Shown here in pieces: positions 1 through 7,116 of a stretch of DNA of 64,000 bases; the stretch's first letter is position 1; the number at the start of each line of letters is the position of its first letter. Source of the DNA: Pedobacter steynii (GTDB lineage: Bacteria; Bacteroidota; Bacteroidia; Sphingobacteriales; Sphingobacteriaceae). The notes under the pieces were generated by a model. It searched no databases and was not told the DNA's origin. It saw only the letters and a list, made by a program, of their open reading frames with translations. The stretch lies in NCBI RefSeq assembly GCF_001721645.1, contig NZ_CP017141.1:6200001-6264000 (forward strand), read 5' to 3'. Both the position numbers and the translations under genes were made by a program.

Positions 1-318
1 CATGTTTTCATCAGTTACCTGACCATTTAGAATTTCTCTTAGTGCTTTTAGCTTCTCCCCGATCTGCAAGGCCTGGGCAATGGTATAATCATTAAACTGA
101 CCAAAAATCTGAGGCACATAATAGGGTTTCGATTCGGTTTTCACCAATCCTTTTGATATTGGTAAATTTCCTGCCATAATGTTCAGAAGGCTGGATTTTC
201 CAACACCGTTATTGCCTATTAAGGCTATTTTATCGTGTTTGTTGATGACAAGGTTTAAGTCAGCAAACAATAAATCTCTGTTGGGATGTATATAGGTAAT
301 ATCTTGAAGAATAATCAT
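1..318 (-). CDS. ABC-F family ATPase, N-terminal part (runs off window)
   Basis: The ATG at 316-318 opens a frame that stays open to base 1, giving the first 106 residues of an ABC-F protein. A Walker A motif GNNGVGKSS lies near residue 36, followed by the spacing typical of a first nucleotide-binding domain (KPYYVPQIFGQF near residue 67). There is no membrane segment, as expected for ABC-F proteins, which act on ribosomes as translation factors or antibiotic-resistance proteins. The rest, including the second ATPase domain, is outside the window, so it cannot be assigned to a resistance or housekeeping subgroup. The leader upstream holds a -7 element and a short overlapping ORF, described separately. 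Confidence 0.88.
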   Translation of the reverse strand, partial: MIILQDITYIHPNRDLLFADLNLVINKHDKIALIGNNGVGKSSLLNIMAGNLPISKGLVKTESKPYYVPQIFGQFNDYTIAQALQIGEKLKALREILNGQVTDENM

Positions 319-374
319 AATTCCTTTCTTTTTTGAGGTAAATAACTACGGAGACCAATGATTTGGTCGTCCAT
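315..374 (-). promoter_or_regulatory. Possible leader peptide ORF in front of the ABC-F gene
   Basis: On the minus strand an ATG at 372-374 opens a 19-codon ORF (starts MDDQIIGLRSYL, ends QKRKEL) whose TGA overlaps the ABC-F start codon as ATGA. A small hairpin (GACCAA / TTGGTC, 353-368) lies inside it. Short leader ORFs controlling ABC-F resistance genes by ribosome stalling are known in other bacteria. Here the role is inference: an ORF of this length can arise by chance, and the hairpin is only 6 bp. Confidence 0.35.
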
Positions 375-431
375 TATTTTCAGGAAAGAAATTAGATTCT
401 ACATGTGGTATTGATGTTCTTTGTTGCGTTG

Positions 432-439
432 CAAAGATA
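432..439 (-). promoter_or_regulatory. -7 promoter element for the ABC-F gene
   Basis: On the minus strand the sequence reads TATCTTTG, an exact match to the Bacteroidota -7 consensus TAnnTTTG. It would start transcription near 425 and give a leader of roughly 105 bases before the ABC-F start. No clear -33 TTTG was found at the usual distance. Confidence 0.5.
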
Positions 440-468
440 AAATTTAAAAATGAAAACTATATATTTAA

Positions 469-1071
469 TTATTTTGTTGCTGAGATCATCAATATAATGA
501 GGGGAATAAATATGACCGCAGCTATAATCAAGGGCTTCCATATTGGTTTGGCCCGATGTTTAACATCTTCCTCAATGTATCTTCCCCAGAAGAGCTCGTA
601 CATTAGCAAAACGCCAATACCATTTACGATATAGACATAGGCTTTTCCTGGAGCGATATAATCGAGTGCTAATGACGTTAATAACGTAAATCCTAAACCA
701 AATAAAATTACCGGTCATCCCTGCTTTCCAGCGTCCTTGCAATTTGCAGCCAGCATAAACGACCCAAAGAAAGCGGAAAACAATATCGAAAAAACATAAA
801 TAGCTGTTTTGGAATAATACTCCGGAGCATCAACATCTGTCACTACCTCCCTTTTCCAAAGTGGTACACTCTTTTCGTGTTTTTTTGCCTTATGAGCATT
901 GATCTGACTTTCCAGATGGTCAGCAAAACCTTCTGGAAAGCTTACCTTTCTATTTTGTAATTCAGCAAATGCCAGGCGCACCGCTTCTTCCGTATGCTTT
1001 TCTACGTTTTTAACATAGAAAATTAGCTCCTGATCGGTTTTGGCAGTGAGGATTTTTTTAAGAGTGCTCAT
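469..1071 (-). pseudogene. Four-helix membrane protein gene interrupted by an in-frame TGA
   Basis: From the ATG at 1071 a frame reads 118 codons, meets TGA at 715-717 (codon 119), and then continues in the same frame without another stop for 81 codons to TAA at 469-471. Both halves look like one protein: a charged, soluble N-terminal part (residues 1-90) and hydrophobic stretches near residues 95-115, 120-137, 145-162 and 180-198. GGA-TGA-CCG would become Gly-Trp-Pro with a single base change. I do not recognise the family. An upstream in-frame start at 1119 exists, but it overlaps the next gene and looks less likely. The break could be a true nonsense mutation or a base error. Confidence 0.75.
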
Positions 1072-1084
1072 TTTTTGATTTCCA

Positions 1085-1456
1085 CTAAATGTGTTGATCA
1101 AACAGAATCGTGTTTCCATCCGGATCAGTTACCATAAAACTTGCCGGCCCGGAAGAACTTTCATCAGCCTCTCCCATAATGCTAACCCCTTTATCTTTCA
1201 GCTGTTTCTGGATAGTCCTGACATCATCAAATGATGGAAGATTTGCTGCATTTTCATCCCATCCCGGATTGAAGGTCAGTATATTATTTTCAAACATTCC
1301 CTGAAACAGGCCAACCAAAGCATTTCCATTTTTCATAATGAGGTAATTCTGCTCCAGTGATCCTGCAAACACCCTAAAGCCAAGATTTTCGTAGAATGAT
1401 TTCGAAGCGTTAATGTCTTTAACACTCAGACTGATTGAAAATGCGCCTAGTTTCAT
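1085..1456 (-). CDS. VOC (glyoxalase/bleomycin-resistance fold) family protein
   Basis: This 123-residue protein has the length and strand pattern of a single vicinal-oxygen-chelate module. The N-terminal strand (ISLSVKDINASKSFYENLGF) and the C-terminal signature VTDPDGNTILFDQH (109-122) are typical of the family. The usual metal ligand in the first strand is Ser here, and the C-terminal Glu position is Asp (residue 120), so metal binding and enzyme activity are uncertain. Many such proteins are stand-alone and of unknown substrate. It lies 13 bases upstream of the interrupted membrane protein gene on the same strand and may be cotranscribed with it. Confidence 0.85.
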   Translation of the reverse strand: MKLGAFSISLSVKDINASKSFYENLGFRVFAGSLEQNYLIMKNGNALVGLFQGMFENNILTFNPGWDENAANLPSFDDVRTIQKQLKDKGVSIMGEADESSSGPASFMVTDPDGNTILFDQHI

Positions 1457-1533
1457 ATTCTCTATATTTTGTTATCCTAAATAACGACTAATATTCGTTA
1501 AATGGAAATCATCAATTGACCAATTCTCAATTG

Positions 1534-2115
1534 TTATAGAATACCGGCCAGCTTAATATGTTGCAACAGCATAATCGTCTTTCCATCTTTTATTTCCCCG
1601 CTACCAATCAATTCCATCGCCTTGTCGATGTGCATTTCCAGCACCTCAATTTCCTCCTGTTCATGAGCGACTCCTCCTCCATCTGCTACTTTCATAGATT
1701 TGGAATATTCAGCGATAAAGAAATAAAGAATTTCTGTAACAGAACCGGGCGACATATACGCTTCAAAAATCTTTTTTACATCAGATATCTTATAACCTGT
1801 TTCCTCTTCAGTTTCTCTTCTTATACAATCTTCAACATTGTCTTTATCCAAAAGTCCTGCACAGGTTTCGATCAGCATTCCGGTCTCATTGCCATTGAGA
1901 TAAGTAGGCAGCCTAAACTGCCTGGTTAGGATCACTGTTTTTAATGTTTTATTATACAGCAAGATCGTAGCGCCATTCCCCCTATCGTAGGCCTCTCTGT
2001 TTTGAGTCTGCCAAGTACCGTCCTTTTTTAGGTATTCGTAAGTGACTTTTCTTAAGGTATACCAATTGTCGGACAATACCTCGGTTTGAAGGATATTAAT
2101 TCTACTCTTCTGCAT
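1534..2115 (-). CDS. nudK: Nudix hydrolase, NudK (GDP-mannose pyrophosphatase) type
   Basis: The protein aligns from end to end, as I recall it, with E. coli NudK, which hydrolyses GDP-mannose and similar nucleotide sugars. Visible landmarks are AYDRGNGATILLYN (42-55), the Nudix catalytic helix RRETEEETGY (99-108) with its metal-binding glutamates, YMSPGSVTE (120-128) and GEIKDGKT near the C-terminus. I chose the ATG at 2115 because it gives the NudK N-terminus (length to the SDN motif matches within one residue); an ATG four codons upstream (2127) also exists. Its start overlaps the end of the DUF4406 gene by 14 bases, so the two are probably translated together. Confidence 0.9.
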   Translation of the reverse strand: MQKSRINILQTEVLSDNWYTLRKVTYEYLKKDGTWQTQNREAYDRGNGATILLYNKTLKTVILTRQFRLPTYLNGNETGMLIETCAGLLDKDNVEDCIRRETEEETGYKISDVKKIFEAYMSPGSVTEILYFFIAEYSKSMKVADGGGVAHEQEEIEVLEMHIDKAMELIGSGEIKDGKTIMLLQHIKLAGIL

Positions 2116-2461
2116 GTGGTACCTCATTGATATTATAATACACTTTCAAGCCTCTTTCCAGGGCGATTCGCACGTCTTCATCCGCGCCTTTCGAAGCGCC
2201 TTCAAGACGAAGCACAGCGTCACATTTTTGCAGCAGACGATGTGCTACCGGATATAAAATTTCTTCATAAGCCTCATCTCCAGGTTGCGTGGATCCTGCA
2301 AGCTCCAATAATGGCAATGCAACCCACTCTCCGATCATCGGAATATGACCCAGCCTGAATAGCGGAAGCGCAGCTGCTTCTAATCTGCCTAAGTTTTGTT
2401 GCATCAATATGGGATCGTCATTGGTCCCGCTACGATATGGACCTGCAATAAGTATTAACAT
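2102..2461 (-). CDS. DUF4406 / nucleoside deoxyribosyltransferase-like protein
   Basis: This is a 119-residue protein with a Rossmann-like start (LILIAGPYRSG, 2-12) of the kind found in DUF4406 and nucleoside 2-deoxyribosyltransferase-like proteins. The C-terminal half (CDAVLRLEGASKGADEDVRIALERG) matches the conserved segment where a carboxylate and a serine/glycine loop bind a nucleotide in that superfamily. No activity has been assigned to the group with certainty. It overlaps the nudK start and is probably the first gene of a two-gene unit, which suggests a role in nucleotide or nucleotide-sugar handling (inference). Confidence 0.75.
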   Translation of the reverse strand: MLILIAGPYRSGTNDDPILMQQNLGRLEAAALPLFRLGHIPMIGEWVALPLLELAGSTQPGDEAYEEILYPVAHRLLQKCDAVLRLEGASKGADEDVRIALERGLKVYYNINEVPHAEE

Positions 2462-2518
2462 AATTTATATCTTTTTTACAAAAAAAGGGAACAAAGCGGA
2501 AGGAAAAAATAATATAGT

Positions 2519-3109
2519 TTAAGAAATTATTTTCTTTTTGGTTTTATTACCCCGAATCATGCTTAGGAATTCAGGGGTAATGCCCAGGTAAGAAGCAATT
2601 TGTTTTTGTTTGACTTGCTGGGCGACTTTCGGATATTTAATTAAAAAATTATGATAGCGTTCTTCCGCAGAAAGAGAAAGCTCCTGAATTACCCTAAGCT
2701 GTTCTCTGATATATGCATTTTGCATGATGATCCTGAAAAATCTTTCAAATTTAGGCACTTTTATATAGAGCTGATCTAAGTCTTCTTTCTGAAGTTGTAG
2801 CATACGACTATCCTCTATGGCCTCAATATTCAACATTGCAGCCTGTTCATTTACAAAGCAAAACATATCGGTTACCCACCATTCTGCAACAGCAAACATA
2901 ATAGTGGATTCCTTCCCCATTTTATCCAGATAAAAGGCTCTTAATGTACCTGATTCTACAAAATTAATCTCTTTACAGACTTGTCCCTCTTTAAGAATAA
3001 AATCTTTTTTTGAAACCTGTTTTGGTTTTAAGAGCGCAAGAAAATATACTTCCTCTTCAGAAGTCAGGGTAATATGTTTGCTGATATTTTTTAAAATAAG
3101 TTCAGGCAT
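2519..3109 (-). CDS. Crp/Fnr family transcriptional regulator
   Basis: Residues 10-125 form a cyclic-nucleotide-binding-like beta barrel (LKEGQVCKEINFVESGTLRAFY and following strands), followed by a long dimerisation helix and a short helix-turn-helix (KQKQIASYLGITPEFLSMIR, 168-187). At 196 residues it is on the short side for the family and ends shortly after the recognition helix, as is common for Bacteroidota members. The ligand is unknown. It is transcribed on its own, 58 bases upstream of the DUF4406 gene. Its targets cannot be read from the sequence. Confidence 0.9.
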   Translation of the reverse strand: MPELILKNISKHITLTSEEEVYFLALLKPKQVSKKDFILKEGQVCKEINFVESGTLRAFYLDKMGKESTIMFAVAEWWVTDMFCFVNEQAAMLNIEAIEDSRMLQLQKEDLDQLYIKVPKFERFFRIIMQNAYIREQLRVIQELSLSAEERYHNFLIKYPKVAQQVKQKQIASYLGITPEFLSMIRGNKTKKKIIS

Positions 3110-3262
3110 TACTTGCTAAGTTACACGCTTATTTATTGAACTCACTATCCTGCCTTTCAATTGTAAGCTTTTTCAAGTAAGCAATAACATCACGGTGTGA
3201 AAATCTGATAGAGAGCTGCAAAGCTATGTTTTTCTTTTTTATAACTTGCTTAAAAATTGCCC

Positions 3263-4033
3263 ATGAAAATACCAGAAAATTGCTTACGAATTTTCCCGGA
3301 ATATGAAGATGTTTTTTACAATGACCTGGAAAATCACAAAAAGTATTTCCTCCCCTTATGTTCGATCAACACCAGGTTTTTTTCGCCTGCAAAAGATCAA
3401 TGGTTACACTTTGTGTCGGTTAAAGAAATCTATGATGGCCGGGTAGGTGAAAATAGTGTTCCTTTTCATACAGACTTCACCAAATGTGATATGTTTGGTT
3501 TTGACATCATTGACGGGAAATATAAATTTGATGCCAGCTGGGACTACTTTACCGTTTCCAAAGAAATTCTTCCGGAAAATTATGCTCTGGAATATTCAGA
3601 AGCAGAGATTGAATATAATTTCAATGACAGCATGTACCAGTTAAAGAAGGCATATTACAAAAAATATGGAAAGATCTATGATCTTGATTTCAACAGACCT
3701 GGACTCGGTGTTTTTGACATCAGAAGGCTGGACCGGTTAAGACAACTGACTCCGGAAGATTTACACAATGATCAATTTTCAGATTATTTGGCTGATCGCA
3801 TTAACGCTAAGATCAATGGTGTACTGGATGAAATAAACGTCGAAAACCTGCCCATGGAAGACTGTCAATTTGGAGGTGAAAACCTCATGGATAAACCTTT
3901 TAACAACCATAAGCCTTTTAATTATATAGGTTGTATGGAGGGTTATGATTTTCAACAGTATGCAGCCGATCAAGTGTTTCTGTTCCATGATCAGGAATTA
4001 AACAAAGCGGTGATTTGTCTGGAATATACTTAA
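3263..4033 (+). CDS. Protein of unknown function
   Basis: This is a 256-residue protein rich in aromatic and acidic residues, without signal peptide or membrane segment, so probably cytoplasmic. I do not recognise the family. Notable stretches are WLHFVSVKEIYDG in the first quarter, an aromatic-rich centre (ASWDYFTVSKEILP), and a C-terminal strand pair AADQVFLFHDQELNKAVICLEY. The ATG at 3263 was preferred to a TTG two codons upstream (3257). The next ORF follows 76 bases later. Confidence 0.75.
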   Translation: MKIPENCLRIFPEYEDVFYNDLENHKKYFLPLCSINTRFFSPAKDQWLHFVSVKEIYDGRVGENSVPFHTDFTKCDMFGFDIIDGKYKFDASWDYFTVSKEILPENYALEYSEAEIEYNFNDSMYQLKKAYYKKYGKIYDLDFNRPGLGVFDIRRLDRLRQLTPEDLHNDQFSDYLADRINAKINGVLDEINVENLPMEDCQFGGENLMDKPFNNHKPFNYIGCMEGYDFQQYAADQVFLFHDQELNKAVICLEYT

Positions 4034-4109
4034 TTGTCCCTGCTCCTTACAATTAAACACCAGGATCATAGTATGATTATTCCGGATAACTGGTATATTC
4101 GCGACAATT

Positions 4110-4430
4110 ATGGGTTACGCAAAAGAAAGAGGAAAGCTGGAAAAGTTATTGACAAAAACAGCTGGTATAAATGTATATGATGAGAAGAGCCTGGCAATTC
4201 TTGTGGATAGTCATGAAAAATACTCACATACAGTGAGGATTTTAAAAAACAAAGAGCCTGAATTATTCACAGACCTGTATACCAACGAATTACAGGAGAT
4301 AAAAGAAGGCAGAAAATCACTAAAAGAGAGTGATTCAGACGAAGCACGTCAAACTAATTTTACAGCCTATAAGGACATTATCGTACGCGCTTTAGAAAAA
4401 ACCATTAAAACGACAAATGAGACTGTTTAA
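4110..4430 (+). CDS. Small protein of unknown function
   Basis: This is a 106-residue, highly charged, mostly helical protein (MGYAKERGKLEKLLTKTAG at the start, EIKEGRKSLKESDSDEARQ in the second half) with no signal peptide or membrane segment. No family recognised. The frame is convincing because it has no rare features and ends 54 bases before a strong hairpin terminator. A shorter overlapping frame starting at 4073 was considered and rejected. Confidence 0.6.
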   Translation: MGYAKERGKLEKLLTKTAGINVYDEKSLAILVDSHEKYSHTVRILKNKEPELFTDLYTNELQEIKEGRKSLKESDSDEARQTNFTAYKDIIVRALEKTIKTTNETV

Positions 4431-4483
4431 CCCTCCATTGAATTGCAATTGAGCTGATATATTTATCCCTGACAGGGATTACA

Positions 4484-4505
4484 AAGCCACTCTAAAGAGT
4501 GGCTT
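4484..4505 (+). terminator. Intrinsic terminator
   Basis: A perfect 10-base inverted repeat (AAGCCACTCT / AGAGTGGCTT, two bases between) is followed by TTCTATTTT. It lies 54 bases after the small unknown ORF. A second small hairpin (ATCCCT-gac-AGGGAT, 4465-4479) sits just before it. Confidence 0.75.
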
Positions 4506-4625
4506 TTCTATTTTAGCTGGCCGGAATCCCCCTGTTATTTGTCACATACCTACACCTTAATTTTCCGGATTATCCTGCATTTTTGAGAAGTAAAAAATCA
4601 ATTGTTCACATTTAGAACTCAGGAT

Positions 4626-5432
4626 ATGTTACTTCAAAACAAAACAGCCATTATATATGGCGCAAGTCCTTCTCTTGGAGGAACTATTGCCAGATCCTTT
4701 GCTGCTGCCGGAGCAAACGTATTTGTCACACATAAAAGATTGGAAGTCGCACAAAAAGTTGCTGACGAAATCAATACCCTCGGAGGTTTCTCCGAAGCAG
4801 CCGAAGTAGATGCCCTTGAAGCGGAGGCGATTATTAAGCACCTGACAGCGGTAAAGCTAACGACAGGTCACATTGATATCATTTTCAATCTTATCGGTTG
4901 GAATGACACTCAGGACATTCCTCTGACTGAGATGGATCTGTCTGACTTTGAGCGTCCGGTTCATATCGCCCTGCGCACCCAATTTCTCACCGCTACCGCA
5001 GCCGGGAGAATTATGATGGAACAGGGCTCAGGTATAATCTTATCACTTACTGCTACTCCTGGCGGCATTGGTTACGCAAATGTGGGCGGCTTTGGTCCGG
5101 CATGTTGTGCCGTAGAAAGTTTTTCAAGAAACCTGGCAGCGGAGCTGGGCCCTCATGGGGTACGTGCCGTCAATATCCGATCTGCGGGTTCGCCAGATTC
5201 CAGACCTTTTAAAGAAGCATTGAAAAATCCGGGCGAAGAGGTCAGCAATTTCTTTCAAAAGATGAAAGACGACACCATGTTAAAGCAGTTACCAATGATG
5301 GAGGACATTTCAAACACAGCGGTATTTCTGGCATCAGATCTGGCTGGAAAAATTACCGGCGTAACCATAGATGTAACTGCTGGAACAACTACCGCTTTAA
5401 ACTATAAAGTGACCAAAATCCCCTTTGTATGA
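4626..5432 (+). CDS. Short-chain dehydrogenase/reductase-fold protein lacking the catalytic Tyr and Lys
   Basis: The 268-residue chain has an SDR Rossmann fold: the nucleotide loop YGASPSLGGT (11-20), NLIGWND near 88 in place of the NNAG motif, and the C-terminal LGPHGVRAVNI segment. Where the family has Y-x-x-x-K just before AAVE, this protein has F156 and C160 (GFGPACCAVESF), and the usual Ser position is Ala. It may bind NAD(P) without normal SDR chemistry, or act as a structural or regulatory partner. The ATG at 4626 was chosen; the longer frame needs a TTG at 4602. It precedes the DGPF/sigma/OYE genes in the same direction, with a weak hairpin in between. Confidence 0.85.
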   Translation: MLLQNKTAIIYGASPSLGGTIARSFAAAGANVFVTHKRLEVAQKVADEINTLGGFSEAAEVDALEAEAIIKHLTAVKLTTGHIDIIFNLIGWNDTQDIPLTEMDLSDFERPVHIALRTQFLTATAAGRIMMEQGSGIILSLTATPGGIGYANVGGFGPACCAVESFSRNLAAELGPHGVRAVNIRSAGSPDSRPFKEALKNPGEEVSNFFQKMKDDTMLKQLPMMEDISNTAVFLASDLAGKITGVTIDVTAGTTTALNYKVTKIPFV

Positions 5433-5462
5433 TCCAGTTCATGATCATCCTTTTTATTTTTT
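5429..5462 (+). terminator. Possible weak terminator after the SDR gene
   Basis: ATGATC (5429-5434) pairs with GATCAT (5443-5448) and is followed by CCTTTTTATTTTTT. The stem is only 6 bp, so termination may be partial or absent. Confidence 0.35.
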
Positions 5463-5535
5463 GCAGATAATTAATATTATTTGTCCCCATCTTTAAGATT
5501 CAATCGTCATAAGCGCAAAACATAAAATAAAAACG

Positions 5536-5862
5536 ATGAAAGAATTCTTATTAATTTTCAGATTGAACAACGATTCAAATGTGAAACCTTCGCCTGAGCA
5601 GATACAGGAAAGGATGAATTGGCTGGCAGGCATTGCCGCTCAGAACAAACTGGCCGACAAAGGAAACACCTTATCTACCCTCAATGCAAAAACAGTAAAG
5701 GCAGACAATGTAGTTACTGATGGTCCCTATGCAGAAATCAAAGAATTTATCAGTGGATATATTATCGTAAAAACTGATACGATTGAAGAAGCCGTAGAAT
5801 TTGCAAAAGGTAACCCAATCTTTAAGATGGGTGGCAATATTGAAGTAAGAGAAGTACTGTAA
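5536..5862 (+). CDS. DGPF-domain (YciI-like) protein paired with an ECF sigma factor
   Basis: This is a 108-residue protein of the YCII-related/DGPF family, recognised by the TDGPYAEIKEFISGYIIV segment (61-78) and a C-terminal strand with EVREVL. Genes of this family commonly sit directly next to ECF42-type sigma factors, and that is the case here: its stop is 5 bases before the sigma factor start. The molecular role of the DGPF protein in these systems is not settled; it has been proposed to be a target or a partner of the sigma factor. No signal peptide, so cytoplasmic. Confidence 0.88.
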   Translation: MKEFLLIFRLNNDSNVKPSPEQIQERMNWLAGIAAQNKLADKGNTLSTLNAKTVKADNVVTDGPYAEIKEFISGYIIVKTDTIEEAVEFAKGNPIFKMGGNIEVREVL

Positions 5863-5867
5863 GTGTC

Positions 5868-7109
5868 ATGGCTGCAATTGGAGATCAGGAGCTTATCCCA
5901 AAGCTGTTCAAGTTAGAATATGCTAAAATGACGGCCGTATTGTGCCGTCATTTCGGACTGAAAAACGTGGAAATAGCCGAAGATATCAGCAGTGAAACAT
6001 TTCTAAAAGCCACAGAAGTATGGGCTGTAAATGGCATTCCTGAAAACCCAACTGCATGGCTTTATACTGTGGCAAAGAACAAGGCCAAAGATTACCTGAA
6101 AAGGCACGCGATTTTTGAAACGCAGATTAAGGAAGCAATCAGGCAGGAAGAGTTGGAACCAGAATCCGACTTAGGCTTTAATCCACAGGGTATTTCCGAT
6201 AGTCAGCTGGCTATGATCTTCGCTGTTTGCAATCCTGGCAATTCTACGGAGGCCCAAATCTGCCTGGCACTTCAAATCCTCTGTGGCTTTAGTGTAGAAG
6301 AAATCTCAGATGCCTTTCTCAGCAATAAAGAAACCATTAAGAAACGCTTGTTCCGGGCCAGAAATATCCTCAGAAAAGATAACTTTCAGATTAAACAGCT
6401 CCAGCAAAGCAGTATTTCCAGCAGACTTGATACCGTTTTGAGAACCTTATACCTCTTATTTAATGAGGGGTATTTTTCTAAATCGAACAACCTGCTTATT
6501 CGAAAAGAACTTTGCTCAGAGGCCATGAGGCTCTGTCATATGCTCACAACGCATAACTGGACAAATACAACCGACGCGAATGCACTTCTTGCGCTGATGT
6601 GCTTTCAGAGTTCGAGGCTCGATGCCAGATCAAATGATATGGGGGAAAGCATTTTGTATGAACAGCAGGATAAGAGCCTTTGGAGTCAGGAACTCATAGA
6701 CAAAGGGAATTATTATCTTGTCAATGCTTGTTCAGGGACGGAAATTTCAAAATACCATTTGGAAGCAGGGATTGCTTATTGGCATACTACTCCCACAGAC
6801 CAGCATAAGTGGAAACATATTTTGCAATTGTATAACCAGCTGATCCTGATTGAATACTCCCCTATGACTGCATTGAACAGAACCTTTGCTTTTGCAAAAG
6901 TTTATGGATACGAAAAGGGCATAAAGGAAGCTGAAAAGCTAAATCTGACAGAAAGCAGCCATTACCATTCTCTACTCGCTTACTTATTTTCCGGCACAGA
7001 TCCGGATAAGGCAGTTGACCACTACCACAAAGCAATTGCCTTGACAAAATCACTCACAGAAATGAAAACTCTTAGAAGAGAAATGGAAAAGCTCTTCAGA
7101 AAAAAATAA
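5868..7109 (+). CDS. ECF RNA polymerase sigma factor with C-terminal helical extension (ECF42 type)
   Basis: The first ~80 residues form sigma region 2 (ISSETFLKATEVW, PTAWLYTVAKNKAKDYLKR), and residues ~110-165 form region 4 with the helix-turn-helix (LQILCGFSVEEISDAFLSN, KRLFRARNIL). The remaining ~240 residues are a TPR-like helical domain (LRTLYLLFNEGYF, MTALNRTFAFAKVYGYEKG) that is the hallmark of ECF42 sigma factors, which have no anti-sigma factor and instead use this extension. The length of 413 residues fits. The gene is tightly packed between the DGPF gene (5 bases) and an OYE-family gene (7 bases), suggesting one transcript and a role for the oxidoreductase in the same response. 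Confidence 0.92.
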   Translation: MAAIGDQELIPKLFKLEYAKMTAVLCRHFGLKNVEIAEDISSETFLKATEVWAVNGIPENPTAWLYTVAKNKAKDYLKRHAIFETQIKEAIRQEELEPESDLGFNPQGISDSQLAMIFAVCNPGNSTEAQICLALQILCGFSVEEISDAFLSNKETIKKRLFRARNILRKDNFQIKQLQQSSISSRLDTVLRTLYLLFNEGYFSKSNNLLIRKELCSEAMRLCHMLTTHNWTNTTDANALLALMCFQSSRLDARSNDMGESILYEQQDKSLWSQELIDKGNYYLVNACSGTEISKYHLEAGIAYWHTTPTDQHKWKHILQLYNQLILIEYSPMTALNRTFAFAKVYGYEKGIKEAEKLNLTESSHYHSLLAYLFSGTDPDKAVDHYHKAIALTKSLTEMKTLRREMEKLFRKK

Positions 7110-7116
7110 CAAAAAC

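Noticed and set aside
4073..4180. Short ORF starting MIIPDNWYIRDNYG overlapping the 106-residue gene
   Set aside because: Only 35 codons, very basic and overlapped in another frame by a longer, better-balanced ORF.
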